From: Notoacmeibacter sp.
Lineage (GTDB): Bacteria; Pseudomonadota; Alphaproteobacteria; Rhizobiales; Rhizobiaceae
Length of the DNA stretch: 64,000 nucleotides
NCBI GenBank assembly: GCA_019912385.1
Contig: JAIOIW010000069.1
Span: 31,596-95,595, forward strand
Reading direction: 5' to 3'
Shown: positions 1-9,328 of the stretch, piece after piece
Position numbering within the stretch: the first letter of the stretch is position 1
How the letters are laid out: the number at the start of each line of letters is the position of its first letter
The notes under the pieces: generated by a model
What the model was told of the DNA's origin: nothing
What the model saw: only the letters and a program-made list of their open reading frames with translations
Database searches by the model: none
Made by a program: the position numbers and the translations under genes

Positions 1-1911
1 AAGGCCGAGGAACGGCTGCATTTCGACATCCAGCGCGATATCGCCGACCGGCTCGGCTATCACGCGGGGCCGGGATTGTCTGCGGTCGAGCGTTTCATGA
101 AACACTATTTCCTCGTCGCCAAGGATGTCGGCGACCTGACGCGCATATTCTGCGCCGAACTGGAGGAAGAGCAGGCCAAGCACGTTCCCGGGTTCAACCG
201 GCTGCTGTCCGGCTTCACCCGCCGCAAGCGCAAGCTCGCCGGCACCAGCGACTTCATCATCGACAACCACCGCATCAACGTGGCCGCCCACGACGTGTTT
301 GAAAACGACCCGGTCAATCTGCTGCGTCTGTTCTGGCTCGCCGACCGGCACGGGCTGGAATACCATCCCGAGGCCATGCAACTCGTCACCCGGTCGCTCA
401 AGCTGGTCAACCGCGACCTCCGCCGCAATGGCGAGGCCAACGAACTGTTCATGGACATCCTCACCTCCGACCGCGATCCGGAGTTGAACCTGCGCCGCAT
501 GAACGAGGCCGGGCTGCTCGGCAAGCTGATCCCGGATTTCCGCAAGATCGTCGCCATGATGCAGTTCTCCATGTACCACCACTACACGGTGGACGAGCAT
601 CTGCTGCGTTGCATCGGCGTGCTGTCGGCGATCGAGCAGGGGCGCGAGGCCGCGACCCATCCGCTGGCCCACCGGTTGCGCGACGACATCAAGGCCAACC
701 GGCGCGTCATGTACGTCGCCTTGTTGCTGCACGACATCGCCAAGGGCCGGCGCGAGGACCACTCCGTCGCCGGCGCGAAGATCGCCCGCAGGCTCTGCCC
801 GCACATGGGCCTGACGGCTACCGAGACCGAGACGGTCGCCTGGCTGGTCGCCGAGCACCTGACCATGTCGATGACTGCGCAGGCCCGCGATCTCAATGAC
901 CGCAAGACGATCGAGGATTTCGCCGCGGTCGTGCAGTCGGTGGAGCGGCTCAAGCTGTTGCTCGTGCTGACCGTCTGCGACATCCGCGGGGTCGGGCCGG
1001 GTGTCTGGAACGGCTGGAAGGGACAGTTGCTGCGAACCCTCTACAACGAGACCGAACTGATGCTGTCCGGCGGCTTTTCCGGCGCATCGCGCGCCGAGCG
1101 CGCTGATGCCGCGCGCCGCCGGCTTGCCGCCGAGCTGTCCGACTGGCCCGAGAACGAGCGCGAGACCTATCTCGGTCTGCACTATGCGGCCTATCTGCTG
1201 ACCGTCGACCTTGCCGACCAGGTGCGCCACGCCGCGCTGATCCGCGAAGCCGACAAGGCCGACAAGCGGATGGCCACGATGGTGCGCGCGCTCGGCTTCG
1301 AGGCGATTACCGAGATCACGGTTCTTGCTCCCGACCATCCGCGCCTGTTGTCGATCATTGCCGGCGCCTGCGCCGGGGCGGGTGCCAACATCGTCGATGC
1401 CCAGATCTTCACGACCGCCGACGGACGCGCCCTCGACACCATCCTGATCAACCGCGAGTTCGACCGCGACGAGGACGAACTGCGCCGGGCGGCGCGCGTC
1501 GGGAGGCTGATCGAGGAAGCGCTTTCGGGCAAGACCTGGATTTCGGAAATGATCGAGAGGCGCGTCAAGCCGAAGCGCCGGGTCAAGGCGTTCAGGATCG
1601 CGCCGCGCGCCGAAATCCGCAACACGCTGTCGCGCAAGTTCTCGGTGATCGAAGTCGAGGGACTGGACCGCCCCGGCTTGTTGTCGGAGCTCACCGGGAC
1701 CCTGTCCGACCTGTCGCTCGACATCGCCTCGGCCCATATCACCACCTTCGGCGAGAAGGTGATCGATACTTTTTACGTCACGGATCTCGTCGGCCACAAG
1801 ATCGAGAACCAGACCCGGCAGGCGCGCATCCGCGACGCATTGCTGATGGTTCTCGAAGGCAAGGCAAACGGCAATCAGGCCAGGTCGCGCGGCAAGGCTG
1901 CGGCCGAGTGA
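1..1911 (+). CDS. glnD: Bifunctional uridylyltransferase/uridylyl-removing enzyme GlnD, 3' part
   Basis: This is the sensor of the nitrogen-regulation cascade: it adds UMP to PII proteins when glutamine is low and removes it when glutamine is high. The frame is open from base 1, so the N-terminal nucleotidyltransferase domain lies before the window and about 636 residues are visible. The HD hydrolase domain is seen at about 540-900, with the motif LLHDIAKG. Two C-terminal ACT domains, which sense glutamine, lie at about 1310-1455 and 1640-1800. Known families make the call secure. Only 28 bases separate it from murJ, an arrangement usual in rhizobia, so co-transcription is likely. The true start cannot be seen. 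Confidence 0.97.
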   Translation, partial: KAEERLHFDIQRDIADRLGYHAGPGLSAVERFMKHYFLVAKDVGDLTRIFCAELEEEQAKHVPGFNRLLSGFTRRKRKLAGTSDFIIDNHRINVAAHDVFENDPVNLLRLFWLADRHGLEYHPEAMQLVTRSLKLVNRDLRRNGEANELFMDILTSDRDPELNLRRMNEAGLLGKLIPDFRKIVAMMQFSMYHHYTVDEHLLRCIGVLSAIEQGREAATHPLAHRLRDDIKANRRVMYVALLLHDIAKGRREDHSVAGAKIARRLCPHMGLTATETETVAWLVAEHLTMSMTAQARDLNDRKTIEDFAAVVQSVERLKLLLVLTVCDIRGVGPGVWNGWKGQLLRTLYNETELMLSGGFSGASRAERADAARRRLAAELSDWPENERETYLGLHYAAYLLTVDLADQVRHAALIREADKADKRMATMVRALGFEAITEITVLAPDHPRLLSIIAGACAGAGANIVDAQIFTTADGRALDTILINREFDRDEDELRRAARVGRLIEEALSGKTWISEMIERRVKPKRRVKAFRIAPRAEIRNTLSRKFSVIEVEGLDRPGLLSELTGTLSDLSLDIASAHITTFGEKVIDTFYVTDLVGHKIENQTRQARIRDALLMVLEGKANGNQARSRGKAAAE

Positions 1912-1939
1912 ACATGATGTTGACCCACGGAAACGCCCC

Positions 1940-3505
1940 ATGAGCCTGGTCGGCAAATTCGCAAGCGTCGGCAGCGCCACCATGGCGAGCCGCATCATGG
2001 GTTTCGTCCGCGAGGCGCTGATCGGCGCAGCGCTTGGCGCCGGTCCAGTCGCCGACGCGTTCTATGCGGCGTTCGGCTTTCCCAACCTGTTTCGCCGGCT
2101 GTTTGCCGAAGGGGCCTTCAATTCGGCGTTCATTCCCCTGTTCGCCAAGGAAGTCGAGGGCGGCGGGCTGGAAGCCGCACGCAAGTTCGCCGAGCAGGTG
2201 CTCGCCGTCCTTGTCGCCGTGCTGATCGCGGTCACCGGTCTGGCGATCCTGTTCATGCCCGCCCTTGTCGCAACGGTCGTGGCGCCGCTGTTCCGCGACA
2301 CGCCCGACAAGTTCGCGCTGACCGTCGACCTGACACGCATCATGTTTCCCTATTTGCTGTGCATGTCGCTCGTGGCCATGTTCTCCGGCATACTCAATTC
2401 GCTTCGCCGCTATTTCCTGGCCGCGATCGTGCCGGTATTGCTCAACGTCATTCTCGTTGGTGCAACGGTCGCGGCGCTCCGGCTCGGGATTGACAGCCAC
2501 ACGACAGGCTACTGGCTCGCCTGGGGCGTGTTCGCCTCCGGGTTCATCCAGCTCGCGCTGCTGGTCTGGGGCGTCTGGCGCGAAGGGCTTGTGATCCCCT
2601 GGCGGCTGCCGCGCATGACGCCGCAGGTCAGACGTCTCCTGGTCCTGATGGGTCCCGCGATGCTCACCGGCGGCGTGGTCCAGATCAACATCATGATCGG
2701 CCGCATCATCGCGTCGGCCCAGGACGGTGCCATCGCGCTCCTGAACTATGCCGACCGCATCAACCAGCTCCCGCTCGGCGTGATCGGCATCGCCATCGGC
2801 GTGGTACTCCTTCCCGAGTTGTCGCGCGCGCTCAAGGCGCACGACATCGCCGACGCCAATCACCTTCAGAACCGGAGCCTCGAATTCGCGCTCGGCCTGA
2901 CATTGCCCGCCGCCGTCGGCTTCATGATAATGCCCGCGCCGCTGGTGAACATCCTCTACGAGCGCGGCGCGTTCAACGCCGAGACGACGCGGCTGACCGC
3001 CCAGGCACTCGCCGCCTTTGCCGCGGGCCTGCCCGCCTACGTGCTGATCAAGGTTTTCCAGCCCGCCTATTTCGCCCGTGAGGACATGAAGACGCCGCTG
3101 TGGTTCTCCGCCTTCACCGTCTTCGTCAATGTCGCGCTTTCGCTGCTGCTGTTTCCACTCTACGGCCATGTCGCGATTGCTGCGGCGACGGCTGTTTCCG
3201 CCTGGGTGAATCTCGTCCTGCTGTCCGCGACGTTGTGGCGGCGCCGGTATTTCCAGCCGTCCGGCAGGACGCTGCGCCGTGTCGTGATGATCGTCGCCTC
3301 CAGCGCCGCCATGGGCGCTTTCCTTCTCGTTGCGCAGATCCTCCTTGCCGCTTGGTTCGCGAGCCCGTCTCTCGCCACGCGCCTTGCCGCCACACTGGCC
3401 GTCGTTGTGGCCGCCGCGATACTCTATCTTGCCTTCGTGCTGGCGACCGGCGGCCTCGACCGGGCCGAACTGGCGCGGGCGATCAGGCGCCGCAGACCGG
3501 CCTGA
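1940..3505 (+). CDS. murJ: Lipid II flippase MurJ (MviN)
   Basis: MurJ moves the peptidoglycan precursor lipid II across the inner membrane. The 521-residue product has the usual length and about 14 hydrophobic segments. Near the N-terminus it carries the family's R-I-x-G-F-x-R-E region followed by DAFYAAF and PNLFRRLFAEGAF, which are hallmark MurJ motifs. The ATG lies 28 bases after glnD, and the glnD-murJ-trpS neighbourhood is conserved in Hyphomicrobiales. A long open frame on the opposite strand (about 1778-3169) is a composition artefact and not a gene. Confidence 0.96.
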   Translation: MSLVGKFASVGSATMASRIMGFVREALIGAALGAGPVADAFYAAFGFPNLFRRLFAEGAFNSAFIPLFAKEVEGGGLEAARKFAEQVLAVLVAVLIAVTGLAILFMPALVATVVAPLFRDTPDKFALTVDLTRIMFPYLLCMSLVAMFSGILNSLRRYFLAAIVPVLLNVILVGATVAALRLGIDSHTTGYWLAWGVFASGFIQLALLVWGVWREGLVIPWRLPRMTPQVRRLLVLMGPAMLTGGVVQINIMIGRIIASAQDGAIALLNYADRINQLPLGVIGIAIGVVLLPELSRALKAHDIADANHLQNRSLEFALGLTLPAAVGFMIMPAPLVNILYERGAFNAETTRLTAQALAAFAAGLPAYVLIKVFQPAYFAREDMKTPLWFSAFTVFVNVALSLLLFPLYGHVAIAAATAVSAWVNLVLLSATLWRRRYFQPSGRTLRRVVMIVASSAAMGAFLLVAQILLAAWFASPSLATRLAATLAVVVAAAILYLAFVLATGGLDRAELARAIRRRRPA

Positions 3506-3590
3506 ACCGCCTTTACCGGCTGGAAAGGCGACCTTGCTAGACTGATGGTCCCGAAACGGGGGCCCGAAGCGGGGGAAGGGGCATCGCGCG

Positions 3591-4784
3591 ATGCATGACC
3601 AGCGCCAGCACTATATCGACAATCTGCGCGTCTTCGCCTTCGCGCTTCTGATTGCCTACCACGCGTCGGTTGCCTTTTTCCCCGACATGAAATGGCTGAT
3701 CGAAAGCCCGGAAGGTTCGCAACTCCTCTCCGACATCATGAAGCATCCGCGCGGCTGGCGTCTGGCGTTGCTGTTCTTCGTGTCCGGCATGGGCACATGG
3801 TTCGCCTTCCGTTCGCGCTCGCCAGTGACGTTTCTTCGCGAGCGTTTCGTGCGCCTGCTTGCACCGCTCCTGTTTGCCATGTGCGTGCTGATCGTGCCGC
3901 AGGTCTGGTACGAGCGCATCGCAGAGGACGGCTATCGGGGATCATTGGTGACCTTCTGGCTGACGCGCTATTTCGCGGAAGGCAGATATCCCGACGGCCA
4001 GTTCACCTGGGCGCACATGTGGTTCGTCGGCTACCTGATCGCCATGACCGTGGTCTGCGTGCCGATTTTCGTGCTGATCGAGAGCCGGCTCGCCCGTCCG
4101 GTCATGGCCTGGTTTTCGCGGATCGTGGCAACGCCGTGGATCCTTGCCTTCTTCCTGCTGCCCCTGGCGCTCAACCTGGTGTTCACGCCGCTCTATCCGC
4201 GCCAGACCAACGCGCTCTACAATGATGGAGCCTGGTTCGCGACCTGGGCAAGCTGGTTCGGACTGGGCTATCTCGTTGCCCGCCACCACGGTCAGGCGCT
4301 GGCTGCGATCATCCGCCTGCGATGGACAAGCCTTGCGATCGCGGCCCTGCTCTCGGTCGCGCTTTATCTGTTTGCGTGGACACCGGTCGCCACGCCGGTC
4401 GGCGACTACGAGAACACCACCATCGCCTTCAAGGCACTGCTGATGCCGTTCGCCTGGACCATGATCCTCACGCTGACCGGATTCTTCGCCGTACATGCGA
4501 AACGGGCCAGCCGGTTCATGGCCTGGGCCAATCGCGGCATTTTCCCGTTCTACATCATTCATCAGACCGTCATCGTCGCTGCGCTCTACTACATCCTGCC
4601 GCTCGATCTCGGCGTGTGGCCGAGTCTTGCCGCGGTACTCGCCGCAACGATCGCCGGATCGGTGCTCTTCTATGAATCGGCGCGGCGCCTGCCGCTGGCC
4701 GTCCGTCCGTTGTTCGGATTGCAGGGCCCGCCCGTCGGACCGGCCGGCGCAAAGGCAGCTTCGCCCCTGCGCCAGCCCGCCTGA
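3591..4784 (+). CDS. Acyltransferase-3 family membrane protein
   Basis: This is a 397-residue polytopic membrane protein with about ten hydrophobic segments. Its N-terminal region, NLRVFAFALLIAYHASV, has the conserved early histidine of acyltransferase family 3, and an HMWFV motif follows in the middle. These enzymes transfer acyl or succinyl groups to membrane-derived glycans or lipopolysaccharide; OpgC is one example. The substrate cannot be read from the sequence. A strong purine-rich ribosome site (GGGGAAGGGG) precedes the ATG. It sits between murJ and trpS, which usually lie close together in rhizobia, so it looks like an insertion into a conserved neighbourhood. Confidence 0.85.
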   Translation: MHDQRQHYIDNLRVFAFALLIAYHASVAFFPDMKWLIESPEGSQLLSDIMKHPRGWRLALLFFVSGMGTWFAFRSRSPVTFLRERFVRLLAPLLFAMCVLIVPQVWYERIAEDGYRGSLVTFWLTRYFAEGRYPDGQFTWAHMWFVGYLIAMTVVCVPIFVLIESRLARPVMAWFSRIVATPWILAFFLLPLALNLVFTPLYPRQTNALYNDGAWFATWASWFGLGYLVARHHGQALAAIIRLRWTSLAIAALLSVALYLFAWTPVATPVGDYENTTIAFKALLMPFAWTMILTLTGFFAVHAKRASRFMAWANRGIFPFYIIHQTVIVAALYYILPLDLGVWPSLAAVLAATIAGSVLFYESARRLPLAVRPLFGLQGPPVGPAGAKAASPLRQPA

Positions 4785-4831
4785 CCGGGAGCGGGATCGC
4801 CGCCGCAAGCGCGCCAGCGACCCCTGTCCGC

Positions 4832-5470
4832 CTACCAGGTCTGGTAGGACGATGCGTTGTTGTTCATGGCCGGCCCGAGATGCGGCTGGTTGGATGAATA
4901 CACGTTGCAGAATCCGCCATAGCCGGGATTCTGGCAAAGCCGGATTTGGGCGCCGCCGAAGACCCTGAGCGAGGTGACGCGGTTGTTCCACCATCCGCCG
5001 ATATTGGAATCGGACATGCCCGCGTTCACGCAAACCTGCGCGCCGGTGTAGTTCGGCCCGTCATAGACGCAGACCTTCTTGAAGCCCGGGGGCGGGCCGG
5101 GCGGTGGCGAGGGCGGCGTGTAGCCAGGCGTGCCGAAGACGATCGAACCGCCGCCGGGAAGTGGGATCACCACACCGAACTGGACGTTTCCGCCGCCTCC
5201 GCCGCCAGGTGCGCCGAGCAGGCTGCGGGCCACCCAGCCGTCGGGACCGGTGTGGTAGATCTTGCACCAGGTATTGGCCGCATTGCACTGGGTCACGTCG
5301 ACGATTTCGCCGGCATGGAGCGTGTCGACCACGGCATAACCGGTTCCCGGACCGGCCCGTACATTGGCAGCGGTCTTCGCCTTTGCCTCGATCGCGGCCG
5401 CCGTGGACGTGAGAAGGGCCATGGCCGTAATGGCAAGGCCCGCTTTCAGGACAGCACTTGACGCCTTCAT
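4832..5470 (-). CDS. Secreted SH3-domain protein with C-terminal crystallin/I36-like domain
   Basis: The product is 212 residues. A signal peptide covers about residues 1-26 and ends in a TAAA-type cleavage region. A bacterial SH3 domain (ANVRAGPGTGYAVV, then DGWVARSLL) covers about 30-85. A Gly/Pro-rich linker follows, then an 80-residue domain with four cysteines and repeats such as YDGPNYTG and NPGYGGFC. The last domain resembles the beta/gamma-crystallin or peptidase-inhibitor I36 fold. I chose the ATG at 5470 because GAGGAGAG precedes it at ideal spacing; a longer frame begins at 5527. It is divergent from trpS. SH3 domains of this kind often bind cell-wall material; a wall-associated or inhibitor role is inference. 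Confidence 0.8.
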   Translation of the reverse strand: MKASSAVLKAGLAITAMALLTSTAAAIEAKAKTAANVRAGPGTGYAVVDTLHAGEIVDVTQCNAANTWCKIYHTGPDGWVARSLLGAPGGGGGGNVQFGVVIPLPGGGSIVFGTPGYTPPSPPPGPPPGFKKVCVYDGPNYTGAQVCVNAGMSDSNIGGWWNNRVTSLRVFGGAQIRLCQNPGYGGFCNVYSSNQPHLGPAMNNNASSYQTW

Positions 5471-5707
5471 GGCACTCTCCTCTTGGTTGGTACTTCCATA
5501 AGCTAGCGCTGTTTGATGCGCTGACATTGATCGCCGTCAATGCTGCGGATGCGCGAAGAACGGCCTCGCGCGGTCACGGATCGCGGCCGCCGCCGCCAAC
5601 CCCCTTGATTAGCGCGTGCGCCTCGGCCATAAGCGCGCAGATCACATCCAGCCGCCGGAGCGCCCGCGCTCCCACGGGGCCCTCCACCAGCTTCGGAGAC
5701 TTTGTTC

Positions 5708-6769
5708 ATGGGCAGCTTCAAGCCTCTCGTTTTCTCGGGCGTCCAGCCCACCGGCAATCTGCATCTCGGCAACTATCTCGGCGCGATCCGGAAATTCGTC
5801 GCCCTGCAGGAGAGCCACGACTGCATCTATTGTGTCGTCGACCTGCATGCGATCACCGCCCAGCTGGTGCATGACGACATGGCCACCCAGATCCGGTCCA
5901 TCGCAGCGGCCTTCATCGCGTCGGGTATCGATCCTCAAAAGCACATCGTCTTCAACCAGTCGGCAGTTCCGCAGCACGCGGAACTGGCGTGGATATTCAA
6001 CTGCGTCGCCAGGATTGGCTGGATGAATCGCATGACGCAGTTCAAGGACAAGGCCGGCAAGGATCGCGAGAACGCTTCCCTCGGCCTGCTCGCCTATCCG
6101 AGCCTGATGGCGGCAGACATCCTTGTCTACCGCGCCACCCATGTGCCAGTCGGCGAGGACCAGAAACAGCATCTGGAACTCACGCGCGATATCGCCCAGA
6201 AGTTCAACATCGATTTCCAGCGCCGCATCGAGATGACCGGCCACGCTGTCGAAATGGTGGTCGGCGAAGAGCACATCAATGGATATTTTCCGCTGACCGA
6301 GCCATTGATCGAAGGCCCCGCACCGCGTGTCATGAGCCTGCGTGACGGCACCAGGAAGATGTCGAAATCCGATCCGTCGGATCTGTCGCGCATCAACCTT
6401 ATGGACGATATCGACACGATCGCCAAAAAGATCCGCAAGGCCAAGACCGATCCCGATGCGCTTCCTTCCGAAGTCGAGGGCCTGGCAGATCGTCCCGAGG
6501 CCGACAATCTCGTCGGTATCTACGCCGCGCTCTTGGAAAAATCCAAGGCCGACGTGCTCGCCGAATTCGGCGGGCGCCAGTTCTCCGAATTCAAGCCGGC
6601 GCTTGCCGAACTGGCAGTTTCGGTTCTGGCCCCGGTGAACGCCGAGATGCGCCGCCTGATGAGCGATACAAGCCAGATCGACGCCATTCTCCATGACGGC
6701 GCCGACCGGGCGAGGGTACTTGCCGAGAAGACGATGGCCGACGTGCGCGAAATCATCGGCTTCATCTGA
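5708..6769 (+). CDS. trpS: Tryptophanyl-tRNA synthetase
   Basis: TrpS charges tRNA-Trp. The class I signature appears as [13 protein letters not shown] near the N-terminus and KMSKS at about residue 217. The family length of about 350 matches the 353 residues here. The ATG at 5708 is preferred because GGAG lies 9 bases upstream; an in-frame TTG at 5702 is the alternative. The gene is part of the rhizobial glnD-murJ-trpS-usp-nfuA order and is followed 84 bases later by a stress-protein gene on the same strand. Confidence 0.97.
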   Translation: MGSFKPLVFSGVQPTGNLHLGNYLGAIRKFVALQESHDCIYCVVDLHAITAQLVHDDMATQIRSIAAAFIASGIDPQKHIVFNQSAVPQHAELAWIFNCVARIGWMNRMTQFKDKAGKDRENASLGLLAYPSLMAADILVYRATHVPVGEDQKQHLELTRDIAQKFNIDFQRRIEMTGHAVEMVVGEEHINGYFPLTEPLIEGPAPRVMSLRDGTRKMSKSDPSDLSRINLMDDIDTIAKKIRKAKTDPDALPSEVEGLADRPEADNLVGIYAALLEKSKADVLAEFGGRQFSEFKPALAELAVSVLAPVNAEMRRLMSDTSQIDAILHDGADRARVLAEKTMADVREIIGFI

Positions 6770-6853
6770 CCGATAACGCCGCAAGGGAGGCGCCTTGCTC
6801 CGAAGTCGCGGTGATGGCAGATTGCGCCATCGTCATTTGTCACGGGTTCCTCC

Positions 6854-7345
6854 ATGGTATCGAAACGACTGAGCCACGAGGCGGGTCACCGCAGAAAGTT
6901 CCTTGCCGTCGTAGACCAGACCGAGGAATGTGAACGTTCCGTCGCCTATGCGGCGCGGCGCGCGGCCAATACGGGTGGCGCGCTGGTTCTGGTCTTCGTG
7001 ATCGAGCCCAGCGATTTCCAGCATTGGCTCGGCGTCGAGAAGATCATGCGCGAGGAGGCGATGGAAGCCGCCAACGCCGCGCTTGCCGGTCATGCCGAGC
7101 GGTTGCGCTCGCAACTGGGTATCGAGGCCGAACTCGTCGTGCGCGAGGGCGTGCAGAGCGAGGAAATCCACAAGCTGATCGAGGAAGACCAGGATATCGC
7201 GATCCTGGTGCTGGCCGCCGGCGGGTCGACGGAAGGACCCGGACCACTGGTCGCATCGATCGCGGGCAAGGGTGCTGCATTCCCGATTCCCGTCACCGTG
7301 GTTCCCGTGAACCTCACCGACGAGGATATTGAAAGCCTGTCATGA
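6854..7345 (+). CDS. Universal stress protein (UspA family)
   Basis: This is a cytoplasmic protein of 163 residues with the alternating strand-helix pattern of the Usp fold. It starts with KFLAVVDQTEECERSVAYAA, the usual first strand and nucleotide-loop region, and has a C-terminal VTVVP strand. No ribosome site stands out before the ATG. Usp proteins are induced under growth arrest or stress, but the specific trigger is not visible. It lies between trpS and nfuA on the same strand, as in other Hyphomicrobiales. Confidence 0.88.
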   Translation: MVSKRLSHEAGHRRKFLAVVDQTEECERSVAYAARRAANTGGALVLVFVIEPSDFQHWLGVEKIMREEAMEAANAALAGHAERLRSQLGIEAELVVREGVQSEEIHKLIEEDQDIAILVLAAGGSTEGPGPLVASIAGKGAAFPIPVTVVPVNLTDEDIESLS

Positions 7346-7467
7346 TGCCGCGCGCCACCGCCCATGCCTTGAACGTAGCGGCGCCGTGACATAGATTTGA
7401 GAGACATTCAGGCGCTTTCGCGAGCGCGCAAAATGCGCCGGAAGGTCCGGCGCCGGGAGCCAGTCAG

Positions 7468-8034
7468 ATGTTCATCCAAACCGAAGCCACGCCCAATCCC
7501 GCGACGTTGAAATTCCTGCCGGGACAAGTTGTTCTGGAGCAGGGGACAGCCGATTTCCGTGATAGCGGCGCGGTGGCCGGGCGATCGCCTCTGGCCGAGC
7601 GCCTGTTTGCCGTGCCGGGGATTACCGGTGTCTTTTTCGGCTATGACTTCGTCACCGTCAGCAAGGGCGACGAGCCGGACTGGCAGCATATCAAGCCGGC
7701 CGTGCTCGGCGCGATCATGGAACACTTCATGTCCGGCGAACCGGTGATGGCCGATTCGGCCGGCGGTGACGCGCCCGGCGAGGAATTCTTCGACGCGGCA
7801 GACAGCGAGACCGTGGCCACGATCAAGGAACTGCTGGATACGCGGGTCCGGCCGGCTGTCGCCCAGGATGGCGGCGACATCACCTTCCGCGGATACCGCA
7901 ATGGCACCGTATTCCTTCACATGAAGGGCGCGTGCGCGGGTTGCCCGTCGTCCACGGCGACCCTCAAGCACGGCATCCAGAACCTGCTGCGCCACTTCCT
8001 GCCCGAAGTCGAGAACGTGGAGCAAGTGGCCTGA
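7468..8034 (+). CDS. nfuA: Iron-sulfur cluster scaffold/carrier NfuA (NifU-like)
   Basis: NfuA-type proteins carry [4Fe-4S] clusters to target enzymes. The 188-residue product has an N-terminal Nfu domain that begins MFIQTEATPNPATLKFLPG. Its C-terminal NifU-like domain carries the cluster-binding pair Cys156-x-x-Cys159 in CAGCPSS. GGGAG precedes the ATG. The gene is followed by two strong hairpins, so it probably ends this transcription unit. Confidence 0.95.
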   Translation: MFIQTEATPNPATLKFLPGQVVLEQGTADFRDSGAVAGRSPLAERLFAVPGITGVFFGYDFVTVSKGDEPDWQHIKPAVLGAIMEHFMSGEPVMADSAGGDAPGEEFFDAADSETVATIKELLDTRVRPAVAQDGGDITFRGYRNGTVFLHMKGACAGCPSSTATLKHGIQNLLRHFLPEVENVEQVA

Positions 8035-8062
8035 CACGCCGAGCTGCGCAATAGACGAAAGC

Positions 8063-8090
8063 AAAACCGGCCTCTCGAGGCCGGTTTTTT
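8063..8090 (+). terminator. Rho-independent terminator after nfuA
   Basis: The hairpin has arms AAACCGGCCT and AGGCCGGTTT and ends in a run of T on the plus strand. It lies 29 bases after the nfuA stop. The reverse strand also ends in TTTT, so it can act for the converging flagellin transcript too. Confidence 0.9.
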
Positions 8091-8104
8091 GGTGCCCGAA
8101 TGAA

Positions 8105-8134
8105 GAAGGCCGCCCAGGGGCGGCCTTCGTTTTT
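8105..8134. terminator. Second hairpin terminator between nfuA and flagellin
   Basis: Perfect arms AAGGCCGCC and GGCGGCCTT enclose a CAGG loop, followed on the plus strand by CGTTTTT. It lies 24 bases beyond the stop of the convergent flagellin gene, so it probably ends that transcript and backs up the nfuA terminator. Confidence 0.82.
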
Positions 8135-8158
8135 CTCAGGTGGTCGCGGATTGCGCGA

Positions 8159-9082
8159 TCAGCGGAACAGCGACAGCAGCGACTGCGTGCTGGAGTTGGC
8201 GATCGACAGCGACTGGATGCCGAGCTGCTGCTGGGTCTGGAGCGCCTGCAAGCGGGTCGATTCTTCCGTCATGTCGGCGTCGACGAGCTGGCCGACACCG
8301 CGGTTGATCGCGTCCATCAGGTTGGAGACGAAGTCTGACTGCAGCGAGACGCGGCTCTTCGCGGCGCCGAGGTTGGATGCCGCGGTGGTCATCGAAGCCA
8401 GCGCGGTATCGACATTGGTGATCATCTCGTCGATGTCGGTGTTGTCGATACTGGCCGCGGTGATATCGAGGGTCGCGACCGAGACGGTGACGGCGCCAGC
8501 GCCGGTTGTCGTGAAGGTGGTGTCGAGGATGCCGCCGCCGAGGGCGTTGGCATCGAACAGCGTCGTCGCCGTGAGGTCGATCGCGATCGTGCCGATAGAA
8601 ACGGCACCGGCCGAGTCACGCGTGAACGATGCCACGATATTCTTGGTGGCGGTGTAATCTGCGGCGGCGGAGTCGACCGACAGCCAGTTTTCGCCGCTGA
8701 AGCTGGCGGAGCTGGTCATGCTGACGAGCTGGTTCTGCAGTTCGCCGATTTCCGACTGGATCTTGGTGCGGTCGACGCCGGGTTCGCGGGCGGCAACCAG
8801 CTTGGCCTTGATTTCGTCGACGACGTCGATGGCGCTGTTGACGCCCGTATAGGCGACGTCAAGCTTCGCGGAACCGAGGCCGAGGGCATCCTGCACGGTG
8901 CCGAGTGCCTTGTTGTCGGAGCGCATCGTGGTGGCGATCGACCAGTACGCGGCGTTGTCGGAGGCCTCGGCGACGCGATAGCCGGTCGAAATGCGGGCCT
9001 GGGCGGATTCCAGGGCGGTGTTGGTGGACTGGAGAGAGCGAAGCGCCGTCATGGCGGCGGTATTGGTCATGATGCTGGACAT
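8159..9082 (-). CDS. Flagellin (first copy)
   Basis: This is a filament subunit of 307 residues, the short rhizobial type. The N-terminal D0/D1 part contains RISTGYRV and EASDNAAYWSIAT; the C-terminal coiled-coil part contains LQALQTQQQLGIQSLSIANS. The middle is short and variable. I chose the ATG at 9082 because AAGGGA precedes it at good spacing; a longer frame to 9154 has no support. It lies downstream of fliP on the same strand, with 246 bases between, so it probably has its own promoter. A 17-base inverted repeat lies in its leader. It is paralogous to the flagellin at 24597. Confidence 0.96.
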   Translation of the reverse strand: MSSIMTNTAAMTALRSLQSTNTALESAQARISTGYRVAEASDNAAYWSIATTMRSDNKALGTVQDALGLGSAKLDVAYTGVNSAIDVVDEIKAKLVAAREPGVDRTKIQSEIGELQNQLVSMTSSASFSGENWLSVDSAAADYTATKNIVASFTRDSAGAVSIGTIAIDLTATTLFDANALGGGILDTTFTTTGAGAVTVSVATLDITAASIDNTDIDEMITNVDTALASMTTAASNLGAAKSRVSLQSDFVSNLMDAINRGVGQLVDADMTEESTRLQALQTQQQLGIQSLSIANSSTQSLLSLFR

Positions 9083-9116
9083 TACTGGTCCCTTACCTAA
9101 TTCAACAAAAGGGACA

Positions 9117-9133
9117 TACCGGCTTGCCCGGTA
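9117..9133 (-). repeat. Inverted repeat in flagellin leader
   Basis: TACCGG-N5-CCGGTA is a perfect inverted repeat about 35 bases before the flagellin ATG. It would form a 6-bp stem in the mRNA leader, or it could be a protein-binding site in DNA. A similar arrangement is found before the second flagellin. Confidence 0.5.
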
Positions 9134-9328
9134 CAGCGGCCTGGCGTCATGCACGTATCCGATGGATAATCCGCTGTCACTGGCGTCGTTTGTGACACGG
9201 AATTCTAAAGGAATACTGAATCGAGGCGCCGGGCTTCGCCCTTTCCGGGGCCAGGACGCTGAAATGGCGCGATCATGCCAATCCGCTACGGCGCCGCAAG
9301 TTCTTTGAGACGCACAAGGGACGTTGCG

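Noticed and set aside
1778..3169. A 463-codon open frame antisense to murJ
   Set aside because: It mirrors murJ codons and has no recognisable domain; composition artefact.
3508..3530. CGCCTTT-N9-AAAGGCG hairpin after murJ
   Set aside because: No T tail follows and the loop is long, so I do not call it a terminator.
5525..5542. CATTGA-N6-TCAATG inverted repeat between the SH3 gene and trpS
   Set aside because: The arms are only 6 bp and lie in a 237-base gap with no other signal; too weak to call an operator.
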